NCBI GenBank assembly: GCA_039602395.1
Contig: JBCNJP010000006.1
Location: forward strand, 65,786,509 to 65,850,508
DNA length: 64,000 bases
Direction of reading: 5' to 3'
Source: Deinandra increscens subsp. villosa
Taxonomy: Eukaryota; Streptophyta; Magnoliopsida; Asterales; Asteraceae
Of the stretch, positions 11,101 through 21,085 are shown piece after piece (position 1 is the stretch's first letter; each line of letters begins with the position of its first letter). The notes beneath the pieces are model-generated. The model ran no database searches and was not told where the DNA came from. It saw nothing but the letters and a program-made list of their open reading frames with translations. Made by a program: the position numbers and the translations under genes.

Positions 11101-14100
11101 TCAAGGAACGCTTCCAATGCACACGCGGTTTTGCGATCTCATTTTTTTTTCCATCGTAGCAAAGAATTTGTTTTCTCCATGACATTTTGTTGCAGGTTTT
11201 AGGGAAGAAGAAGAAAGCAAAAAGAAAGAGAAAAGTGAGAATAAAATAAGTATAAATTATCCTCTAGATGTGTGCAAAAAAATTTATCATGCGGATGTGT
11301 GCAAATTAATAGTGGATATAAAACAATACTTTTAATTAATTTGAATCTTTTATTTATCATCAGAGAAACAACTTTAATAAAAAAACGTATACTTTCCTCC
11401 TTCCCTTTTATACTTTTATACATTTATTTATATGATATATATGGTTTATTTCTCTAATTACGTTTGGAAGATGTAGGATTTTTGAAGTTTACATCAATAT
11501 CTATTTTGGAGTTTTGTGTTAAAATATCTTTATAAATATTTATTTTTATATATATCTTTATTGCCGTACCCACTTCTCGGTTTATTTTGTTTTGTCGTTT
11601 CTCATACCCGTATCGTCCCCGTTCCCGTACCCGTACCCGTTCCGGTGCTACATCAAATATTACATAACAATATTAGTTTCATTCACATTTACACAAATTA
11701 TTTATAAAATTTGAACAAAGAAGCGTTCCAAGTCAACCCAATCCAACCTGATCTACCCGACCCACTCATTTTGTCATCACTGCAGCAAATACATCAGACA
11801 ATAATAAAGAAAATTCAGTTGTGTCAAATAAGACGGTGGTCAAGAGACTACGCTTACATTTCGAATGCATCTGATGATAATGGACCCAATTCTCTGATTT
11901 TCTTCGAGTACTCTTCTTGCTTTGCAAGTAAAATATTTTTTTTACTAATAAGTTGCTCGGCTCTTTTATCTTCATTTTGGCGAGTCTTTTCATACTCCTC
12001 CAAACGAGCCTGCACTTACAAGAGATCAATTGCTATTGACAATCATAGTCATACGTAACTGCCATCCCTCTTATAAAACAAAGCTTACCTTCAACTCGCT
12101 CTTCTTTTTGTTAATTTTCTTGAGTTCCTTATTTCGATCTTCGATACTTCCTAACACTCCTGATGAAAGAAAAAAAGAAATGAAGCTAATCAAGGAAACC
12201 GATCAGTGATATTAGAAAATTGATGCAGAGAACCTAAAACTCCCTACTTTGGAGCTGTTTTTTCACTTCGTCAACAGATCTTTTAGCATCTTGCAGTTCC
12301 TGTCTCTTTGCTTCTGCTTCGGCATTTAATGTGTCAGTTTCTGGGGACTGTTTAACTGCCTCCAGTTCTTGTCTCCTTCTAACAAGATTTGTTGATAGAT
12401 TGGTCTCAAGCTCTGCTTTCCTTGTTTCAGTCTACCAATTTAAGAATAGTAAGATTACATATACCAGAAAGTAGAGGCTGCAACTTTGACCTATGCTTTT
12501 ATAAATAGTTGTAAATTTATCTAAAACAAACTGAATCAAAAATATTATCTGAGAGGGGATTTGATCAAAGTGGACATTCAGTTGGAAGTCACACAATTTA
12601 TTAAAGAGTAATTAAAGCATTTAATTCATAAAATCTGCTTTGACATGTTACCAGACCAACCCAACCTGCCCACCTTGCAACCTCTACTAGAAACTTATTT
12701 AAGCGAGTCTCGGTAACAAGTATCAGCAAACCTCTACTCGGTTTGCCCTGCATGCTACAAGTTTTTCCTTAAGGTCTGCTATTTCGGGATTCAATCGTGA
12801 CAGTAAATCCCTTTCCTCTGGGGTTAAGTGATCAACAAGGTCTGTCCCCATCTCATCTCTTTTCATAGCAATATTAGCTTTGACCTGCTCAATTTGAGTC
12901 TGTACGTTCGCAAGTAACTTCAGCTGCAAGTTTTACAATTTAAGGGAACAGTTAGATCAGAACATTGACCTAACTCAACAAGCTGGTAATAGAAAGCCTT
13001 GTAAAACCTTCTTCTCAAGAGCTTTAGAGATGTTGAGCACGTGCTTGTTAGCATTAGCAACATCTTGCTTAAGCTGTTCCAGTTCCGATCTCTCATGTGC
13101 CATCTCAGCGTCATCTTTCTGCTGCTCATTAATTATTTCATTAATTTGCTTGTCTATAAGTGCAAAAGGTCAAGTCCAAACAAGCTACATATGTGCAGAT
13201 GTAAAATGTTGACGAATAACAAGATAAATATTGAAGTCATCTACTAATGTCCCAACTGTAGAAGTAAAGGGTGCAAATTTTGACCCGTCTATAAGCAAAA
13301 GGGACAATTTGGGAATTAACGAGAAGAAGTTAAGCTTAAAAGAACTCAAGTGAAAAAACAAGCCATATGGGTCATGAAGGTGGAATAGGTTGAAAGTCAT
13401 CCAAAATGTATTCAAATGCTAAACTGCATATTAAAAAAAGTCCGGATTATTATTCTAATAACTTAGTTTACTAGTTTTGCACCCTCACTGCACACACCAA
13501 TTATTCATTAAAAAAAACAATAAAAAAGGAGAGAGAAGGTGAGTAGGTGACAGGTAGTATGGGTCATGCAGGTTGTCTGCGTTCAAAGTTAATAGTCATC
13601 CAAAATTTATTCAAATTATAAAACCTTCTAAACCATGCTATTAAAAATGTTCAGACTATTACCTTAATAATGAAGTTTTGTATTGATATTTAACACGCAG
13701 TATATTTATAAAATTGATACAGGAAAAAAGGTTTATGAGTTAGGCCAACCCTTTCCAGCCTGTTTCGGCCCAAAGCCCGTTGTGTCCCTTTAAACAACTT
13801 GTATAGTCCATCCAGTTTCCCACCCCTATGTAGGACACAAGGTGCCCAGTAAATGCAAACCCATACAACAATAATATATAAGAATGGTAAGAAGTCCAAT
13901 GGATTTCCAAAAGCACAATTGTGCACGGAACAATATGTAATAAACAAGCTTAAGTAGAGAGACTGGACATATAAAGGATATTCTGAAGTTCAGATCTGAC
14001 TTCCTGGAGTTCATTTTCCTTTGCATCGATTGACATGGTAGTTTGCCGAATGAGGCTCATAAACTTTAGCTTTGAACGCCTTTTATCATAAAATCCACCT

Positions 14101-17100
14101 GTCATACCACCCTTTTTGCTAACCTGGTCACCTGTAAAAGATAAAGGATACACTTAACATAATTGAAGGCAAGGAAAAAAGAAAAAACAAAGCAAAAAAT
14201 GAAATGCAAACCTTCAACGGTAATGCAGTCCAAACCATCAGCACGAGCAACACGGGTAGCAACATCCAGATCTCGGCAAATCACTGTTCTAGCAAAAACC
14301 TAAGGTAAAAGGGGTAACATCCAAATACAGTGAGATATAGCAACTGTGTTTGTATATTTGTATCATATATGTAAGAGGTATAACAAGCAGCAATAAGAAA
14401 AGGTTGCTTAACTTATCACACCTACATAGCGTATTCCTACATTGTTAAACAATGTAGGAGATATAGCAACTGTGTTTGTATATTTGTATCATATATGTGA
14501 GAGGTAGAACAATCAGCAATAAGAAAAGGTTGCATAATGTATCAGACCTACATAGCGTATTCTTCCATTGTTAAACAATGTAGGTTTAGACATCACAAAA
14601 TTGTGCAAGTCAGTATATCTAAGCTATCATGCGCACCTATGTAGCATGAGTCTTCAGTTATAGACAAAATCTCATTTGTGACATGTGCATAAAACAATAT
14701 ATCAATTATCAAGAAATAAATACACAGGCAATCAGCTTCATATGAAATATTAATCAGGTGCCTGCCTCATCATCAGTCAAATTTATCAGGTGCCTAGGAT
14801 CATGTGAAATATTTACCTATTAAAAGTTCCAATGGGCTTATGTGCATGCTAGAAATTGAAACTTGCTCCTTTTACCTCTTTCTGGATATTTCTAGTAGAT
14901 TTTATTTTCTCTAGAATACTGGTCATGATTTCAGATAATAAAACAAGATAATTGATTAACGTCTAAAAGTAAACCAATCAAGAGCAAGCAAAGAGCGTCT
15001 GTTGCCCAATCATTAAAGCCACACTGCTCAGATATCCAGACTGCAGGATTGCCGGTCAATTACAAAGCATGAGATACGCCAATAACTCGAAAACATTAAT
15101 TGACATCATAAGATTTTTTTATTTCTCATGAATAGCAACAAAAAATGAATGACCAGGAAATGCTGTTTAACATAATAATTATGTTTGGATTTAAGGTTAA
15201 TTTAATGTTAAAGGTTAATAGGTTGTTCTTGTTCATGAAGATTTACTTGATGGTAGTTCATTTACTATTATGTCCCTATTAGCTGAACAGCAGTTATTAG
15301 CTTATGTAGGTGGTCTGTTCTTGCAAACTAATGTTAATTTGCTAACTGATGACACTATAAATGTCAATCAAAACATAACAAAAATTAAGCAATAACATAT
15401 GTTGATATGCTTTTTAATAATGTCTTTGTAGGTTCGAGTTATCTATCTCCATTTAAAATTGCAAGAGGCTGAAAAGTAGTGGTTTGCTCAGAAAGAAAAG
15501 AAAACACTCCAGCACTCCAACCAGTCCTCTTTTCTCTCCAGAAACACCTGCAATCTACCAGAATCTGGCTGAAATGTCGACAGAATCCTGCCGGAATTGC
15601 ACCTGGACTGCCACAAGGCGATTTTCTTGCGCCTCGCTTCGCCTGAGCGCCTAGGCACGCGCATAGTGCGCATTTGACAACTAGGATTTTAAGTTCAGAA
15701 AGAAAAAATATGTTTTTTTGTTTCCGTCATAGACCACATAGGAATCATATCACCGTCGGAGTTGGCAGAGTGAATCACCAAAAATATTATTACAACGAAG
15801 TTGGTAGCATGATATTTAAAAAAAAATAAACTACAATAAGAATAAAAGGATTAAAATAATATAATTGAAAAGGGTAAAATTGTCATAAAGTAAAAAATAT
15901 CAAATAAGGGGTATATATGATATTTTAAAGTTTGGTTGGGTATATATGATATTTCGTATGTTAGTAGGGGTATATATGAAATTCTCCCGTTTATGTTAAA
16001 CAAAAACATGTATAGTGTAGGCTTTGAGGCTTTCTTAGTATCTGAAATATTTGGATTTAGGTGTTCTTATCTAGTTTGTGTTTTCTGTATAGAAATTGAG
16101 GTACATACTTTCTCATGTAAACACCAAGAAACATATCCAGAAATATAATCACCTGATCTTATTACCTTCATTTGTGAACAAAAAACAAGGTAGATATGTA
16201 TACATACAAGTAATGTTGTCGTGTCTTGTTTCTTCAAATTTAAGTCTCTATGCAAGTAACTTTTAGAGAGTTTTTAAGTACAGAATAAAAAATATATATA
16301 AATCATTATAAATTTGTGTAGTGCTGTATATCCAGGCCATATATACACCTTCATAACGGGGAGCTGTATATTGCACTTTACTTGACATAAAGGCTATGGA
16401 GTATGGACATTGCTACAAATATCTGATGTTCTGAAATACTATGTGTTGATAAAAATATACAATCAGCTAAACTAAAAATGTCATAAACCTTGAGACTTAT
16501 ATTGGGACGTGTGAACAACAATTTCCTTTGTCACAAGCATAGAGAAAAAGAATTCCAGATAAGTGTATATTTAAATGGAATTAAATTTTTTTTTTTAGTT
16601 GCTAGGTTTGTAAATCTTATTTATAATTTTAACTTAATAACGGTTACAACTCAACATGAAGTTTAGTTTGACTAAATGAGCAAGAAGCTAATGCTTGTAT
16701 AACACAAACGAGATGACCTTAAAACAGTCCAACTTTTTAATAGGATGTAAATATCAATAAAAGATGTAGCTAATATGTCGTTAGAGTTGGCGAAATCAAC
16801 TTCCAATCTGGTCGATGAAGCAGATATTGACATTGCATATTTCTCATCACAGCATCAAAAAAAAACATGGGTTATTGCTGACCTGACCAAATGCTTGATC
16901 AAAAGCGGAGGAATATTTTAGTTTCTTAAGAAGAGGTATGACATCTGAACTTCGTGGATAAGTGACATGAGGAGCCTTAACCCTATTAAGGGGTATAAAT
17001 GTAACTCTTCCCCCTTTCTCTGCATTAAGGTGTCGAATTACTTGGGTTGATATTTCATCAGTTTCAACCACCACATGGAATAAGCTGCGTAATAAGAATA

Positions 17101-17521
17101 GGACATGATCATCAGGAAAAGTATTCAGTAATTTCGTATCAATTAAATCAAAATTTTATAATAAACTGAATAATAACAAGCTCATCTTAATAGGTAAGCT
17201 AAATATATGAATATGTTACAAAAAAAAACAAAGTTAATAATAGAATAAAACAATAACATAAATCAGTATTACCCTTTTTTCAAAAGGTGGTGTGTAATTT
17301 GGTATAAATGTTTTTGCACAATGGTATATAAACAAACAAAAGCAAGCAAATATAGAACATGACACTCGAAAGGCTCGCGCAAACCTGTTTCCAGCTGTCA
17401 CTTCAACAGCAGTAAACAAATTTTCATCACACTCAAGCAACTCAATAATTGAACCATGCACTCCAGAAATTTTGTAGTCCCTGCAGATTCTCCGAACACA
17501 ACTGATTCCCCTTCGTATGTC
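8191..17521 (-). CDS. SMC3: SMC3 cohesin subunit, 3' half (hinge to stop), 14 exons
   Basis: This encodes the C-terminal 700 residues of the cohesin ATPase SMC3, which with SMC1 and a kleisin forms the ring that holds sister chromatids together. Exons on the - strand, in order: 17521-17385, 17084-16883, 14299-14212, 14131-13982, 13159-13008, 12923-12732, 12431-12248, 12159-12089, 12009-11858, 10538-10370, 9944-9798, 9718-9626, 9116-8942 and 8381-8191 (TGA). Phase is unbroken throughout. The first exon opens the hinge (DIRRGISCVRRIC), with GGMTGGFYD later in it; long coiled coil follows; the last two exons carry the ABC signature LSGGQ (SMC3 residues ~1097-1101) and Walker B FYLFDEIDAALD (D~1125, E~1126). 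Two introns look U12-type and one has a GC donor. There is no start codon: the N-terminal half is on the opposite strand at 41526-48827, and the two fit codon to codon. Confidence 0.93.
8382..8941 (-). other. SMC3: SMC3 last intron, probable U12-type (GT-AG)
   Basis: On the - strand the donor is A|GTATCCTGC, matching the U12 consensus RTATCCTTT at seven of nine positions. The branch-site motif ATTCTTGAC lies with its branch A 11 nt before the terminal AG. The exon join gives VGN|MVRRLAD, which continues the conserved SMC3 C-terminus. A SINE-like insertion lies inside the intron. Confidence 0.68.
8525..8690 (+). mobile_element. Candidate tRNA-derived SINE in the SMC3 last intron
   Basis: An exact B-box match, GGTTCAAATCC, lies at 8570-8580, preceded by an A-box-like TAAGCGGATTGG at about 8533-8544, i.e. 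tRNA-like spacing. The sequence does not fold into an obvious full tRNA with paired acceptor ends, so a SINE head is more likely than a tRNA gene. The 3' boundary is uncertain. Confidence 0.42.
9117..9625 (-). other. SMC3: SMC3 GC-AG intron
   Basis: The donor is AAG|GCATGT and the acceptor GGCAG. Only this junction keeps the conserved frame (GVKVK|VSFTGQGE); the nearest GT, four bases downstream, shifts the frame. The intron also contains TGGGTC-type repeat words seen in other introns of this window. Confidence 0.75.
10990..11655. mobile_element. Possible terminal-inverted-repeat element in an SMC3 intron
   Basis: The left end has GCACGGAAACACCGGG and the right end, read in reverse complement, GCACCGGAACGGGTACGG, with CCGT-rich blocks inside both ends and AT-rich sequence between. 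No target-site duplication was found, so the boundaries and class are uncertain. It lies in the 10539-11857 intron. Confidence 0.3.
13160..13981 (-). other. SMC3: SMC3 U12-type AT-AC intron
   Basis: On the - strand the donor is CAGA|ATATCCTTT, a perfect match to the U12 AT-AC donor consensus, and the intron ends GCAC|TTATAG. A branch-site core CTTGAC (13174-13169) puts the branch A at 13170, 10 nt from the intron end. The join reads LQ-I-IDKQIN, matching the conserved SMC3 coiled coil (Arabidopsis has LQVIDQQI). The GT-AG alternatives I tested break the frame. Removal would require the minor spliceosome. Confidence 0.88.
14332..14584 (+). repeat. Tandem duplication, 126 bp period, in an SMC3 intron
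   Basis: Two highly similar copies start at 14332 and 14458 with GAGATATAGCAACTGTG and end with TTGTTAAACAATGTAGG, itself an inverted repeat (TTGTT...AACAA). The host intron is 14300-16882; the rest of it holds the GC-rich repeat at 15490-15690 and otherwise AT-rich sequence with no gene. Confidence 0.75.
15490..15690 (-). repeat. GC-rich dispersed repeat with AGGCGCTCAGGCGA words
   Basis: In an AT-rich intron this block is sharply GC-rich. On the - strand it begins TTGTCAAATGCGCACTATGC and continues with GCCTAGGCGCTCAGGCG. A related start, GTTGTCAAAGGCAAGCC with a later AGGCGCAAGTGAGGC, occurs on + at 18130-18300. Both look like copies of one plant dispersed element. The class is unknown. 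Confidence 0.4.
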
Positions 17522-18129
17522 CTGTTAATCATACAACAGTCAAGATAGCACCAGCAAAATAAACCTAGTTGTTTCATACGAGTAAACAACATAAATAAAA
17601 TATAATATAAGCTTACAATTTAAGAAAACGATTTAATGAAGAACATATACAATACTTGAGACACAGTTTTGGTGAAGGAAATTACTCTAATGGCCAAATC
17701 TCAACTAAATGAAGTGGATAACTGGTGAGACCTATAGGGCTTTAAAAAGTCACCATGACATAATGCACATTTCTAACTTTCTGCTTTCATAGATATCCAG
17801 ATGAAAAGCGTAGAAATTTATTGGATCCTAAATGCAGGACATACCATACCATTGGGAGGAGCATAAAGTATAGCAGAATGATATAGATAAAAGCAAGGAG
17901 CTGCAATTTTGGTATAGCATGAAGCAATGTGAAAATGCAGCACTGACTTTTGAACTCAAAAGGCAAATAATCTATTGCTTACACACATGTCAGGGGGAGT
18001 GAGTGAGCAGGTAGTACATACACACATATACGCACAAAACATATAAATATACACACACTACGCTGATGTGTATACATCTAGATATGTATCTACACACGTC
18101 AAGAAAGTAGATACATATCTAGATCTATG
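17522..18129. other. 3' part of the split SMC3 intron, near the hinge exon
   Basis: This is the acceptor side of the intron preceding the first exon of the SMC3 3' half. It is AT-rich with a run of CACACATATAC-like sequence at 18010-18110. No gene is present. The intron continues to the gap at 19538. Confidence 0.6.
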
Positions 18130-18300
18130 TTGTCAAAGGCAAGCCATGTGCGCACAGCGCTTAGACGGGGTGAGACCTAGGAGCCTCAAAAACCCACAAG
18201 GCTACCTTCGTCATCAGGCGCAAGTGAGGCAAGCAACTTGGTCAGTTGGTTGCATGCAGGTACAGCACCAGCATGTTCATGTTCCAAAAGATTTTGTTTG
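18130..18300 (+). repeat. Second copy of the GC-rich GTTGTCAAAGGC repeat
   Basis: It shares its opening and the AGGCGCAAGYGAGGC-type words with the element at 15490-15690, in opposite orientation. The ORF across it is not a gene. Confidence 0.35.
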
Positions 18301-18596
18301 TTTCAACCGTTGGACCATCAGCAGCAGCAATTTTCTTTCTCAATTAAGTAACACTAAGCTGCAGAGATGAGAAGGGGTAGAAGAGAAGAAAACTGACCAG
18401 AGGTTAATGGGTGGGACAGAGAGGAGATGAATATTTAAGAAAACTCTCCGTTTCATTTTGTGGTGATGGGATGCAACAGCTGCTGATGTACCTGACAGTG
18501 AGTTTAGGTTGCCAAACAGTACACTGCAGCGTTTTAATATAGACTTTTTAAATCAAGCTCGTTTTTATCAGACTTTGCTTTTTTGCAATAAGGGGT

Positions 18597-19030
18597 GTAC
18601 GCATATAGATATGTATCTAACTCTCTATGTAAGCATATACATATAATTCTATTATACATAGACTCATATCATATAGAAATACATGCCTAGGTATACATAT
18701 ATGTAGATATGTATCAAGATATGCACATATGAATGGATATGTATCCAGGTATGCAACTATGCATATGTGTGGATATGCATCTGCGTCTATGTATGTATTA
18801 TGCATGTGTGCATATAATATAAGTATAAATATGCATATAAGTATAAATGTGCATATATTCATACACATGTATGCATTATGCATGACACATCTGCTTAAAT
18901 CATGCATGTATGCATCTGCGTCTATGTATGTATTATGCATGACACATCTGCTTAAATGGTCCTAAGCAGGACCTGAAACACTTATACAAACATGTGTACA
19001 TACATATGTAATAAATAGATGAAGTTCTAC
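18597..19030. repeat. ATGTATGCATAT-type low-complexity / minisatellite tract
   Basis: About 430 bp is made of TATGTATGCATATG-like words. A longer unit, TATGCATCTGCGTCTATGT followed by ATGTATTATGCATG, occurs at about 18773 and again at about 18909, and GACACATCTGCTTAAAT occurs at about 18883 and 18941. Reading frames on both strands are artefacts of the repeat. Confidence 0.65.
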
Positions 19031-19538
19031 ATATATGCATATGAATCTAAGTAACCCCGTGTATTCTATTTATCAACACCTTCACGTATATATGAAACAT
19101 ATAGTCCAATGATCACCAAAGAAAGCAACTTGATAAACTAGAATCTGAGGGACTTCTGGAGTTCTCCAAAATGTTCTGATATTTTATTGCATCTTGTTTA
19201 AAATGCCCTTTGAATGAAGGTGGCAATTATAACTCATCAATCTTAAAATTGGTCGATTTTGATTAAATTTTTTCAACAATAAAATATGTCCTATGAATTT
19301 AAGTCATCCAAAGTTTACTCCAAACAACCATTCTAGCTCCTCTCTTCACCGTCAAAAAGAGTAGGAGTATTCAATCCCAAAAGTCCTAGGAGTTAAGCAT
19401 GTTGGTGATGAACTAGTTCTCGTTCACCCCAGACTTGCTGGGTGGAATGAGTCAAGCTAGTTCCGAAATCGCCAGAGCCCTCTTGTTCTAATCTTTTTCT
19501 TAGCAACTGGCTTTCAGAAGTCTTGATGCAGGGAAGAT
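19031..19538. other. Unassigned sequence up to the first assembly gap
   Basis: No feature is recognised. By inference this is still inside the SMC3 intron that is interrupted by the gap. Confidence 0.4.
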
Positions 19539-20038
19539 NNNNNNNNNNNNNNNNNNNNNNNNNNNNNNNNNNNNNNNNNNNNNNNNNNNNNNNNNNNNNN
19601 NNNNNNNNNNNNNNNNNNNNNNNNNNNNNNNNNNNNNNNNNNNNNNNNNNNNNNNNNNNNNNNNNNNNNNNNNNNNNNNNNNNNNNNNNNNNNNNNNNNN
19701 NNNNNNNNNNNNNNNNNNNNNNNNNNNNNNNNNNNNNNNNNNNNNNNNNNNNNNNNNNNNNNNNNNNNNNNNNNNNNNNNNNNNNNNNNNNNNNNNNNNN
19801 NNNNNNNNNNNNNNNNNNNNNNNNNNNNNNNNNNNNNNNNNNNNNNNNNNNNNNNNNNNNNNNNNNNNNNNNNNNNNNNNNNNNNNNNNNNNNNNNNNNN
19901 NNNNNNNNNNNNNNNNNNNNNNNNNNNNNNNNNNNNNNNNNNNNNNNNNNNNNNNNNNNNNNNNNNNNNNNNNNNNNNNNNNNNNNNNNNNNNNNNNNNN
20001 NNNNNNNNNNNNNNNNNNNNNNNNNNNNNNNNNNNNNN
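19539..20038. other. Assembly gap, 500 N
   Basis: This is exactly 500 N, a fixed-size scaffolding gap rather than a measured distance. It joins contig 1 to contig 2. The SMC3 arrangement argues that the wrong end of contig 2 has been joined here. Confidence 0.99.
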
Positions 20039-20820
20039 CTAAGTAATTGTTTTCTCAATATAACTTATGCAACTATCACTCAAATTTTAATCTCCAATTC
20101 GGTTACGCAAATCAAACTTCACATACTTCATTGTAAAAAAACATCTCTCAAGACTTCAAGTTCAAATCAAAATTACAACGATGAGTTATCAGATATGAAT
20201 ATATAGACACAAAAATCTAATGTATAGCCATTCACATTCAAGTTCTCACTTAATATGTTATCACAATAATCCAAGTTCTTATCAAATCAAAGATTCAAGA
20301 CAATCATAAAGAAATACGATGACTAACCAAAGTCGCAGAGACAAGTCAAAGTCGCCGGTCGCCAGAACCTGAAAGCAGAACAGAAAGGTGAAAGGATGAA
20401 ACTCGAAAGGTCGCCAACCTTCAAAATCGGTTTTCTACTCTTCAAAACGATTTTGGCGGGTCACTCGTTATTCGCCTGATCTTCGCTGGCTAAATGCCTA
20501 AATCTGGTAGCATAACTAGGGATTTAGGAGGGAGGAGGGTCGCTCGATAATCGTTGTGACCTACTGTCATTCCATATTTCTTGGACTTAAATTTCTTTTA
20601 AATATTTTCTTTACAATTAGAATTTAGTTTTAGGTCTATTATTAACCGGGTTATAATAATTGGATTAGAGTAATTGGGTTAAAATTATTAATATTATTGA
20701 GTTTAGGAATTAATGTTGAACACTTAATTATATTTTTTAAACTAAAAATTAATTTGTTTTAAAGCTTAAAGTTGGTATAAAAATTTCATGGGTTCAGTAA
20801 CTAAATTTCATAGGGTTTCG
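20039..20820 (-). repeat. Dispersed repeat, inverted copy of 56447-57197
   Basis: Read in reverse complement, this closely matches 56447-57197, including AACCCTATGAAATTTAG at one end and GAGAAAACAATTACTTAG at the other. The match runs right up to the N gap at 20039, so the copy is cut by the contig end. It has no coding capacity and the element class is unknown. The following 20821-21085 is the eIF2B gamma upstream region, with no motif I can defend. Confidence 0.75.
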
Positions 20821-21085
20821 ATAACTAAAATGTCCTCTATAATTCCTTTTCTCTCTATTAAAGTTATAAATTTTCATTTAATCAATGACGGTAAGATGAT
20901 TTTATCATTCTTATCTTAATATATCTTAATCTTAATTAATATAAGATCCGTATAAACCCTACACATATCTCATAGAAAAATAGAGTTACTACTTTCAGGA
21001 AAAATAAGACGGAGGGTGGACGAACCCGAACTACGTTTGCAGACGGTATTCCGAAACAAACCACAATCAGCTCAGCAGCAGCGAG

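Noticed and set aside
18617..18965. Met/Cys/Tyr-rich ORFs of 78 and 107 codons
   Set aside because: They are translations of the ATGTATGCATAT low-complexity tract on both strands.
19393..20206. Long ORFs through the first gap
   Set aside because: They consist mostly of N translated as X; the same applies to ORFs at 53976-54613.
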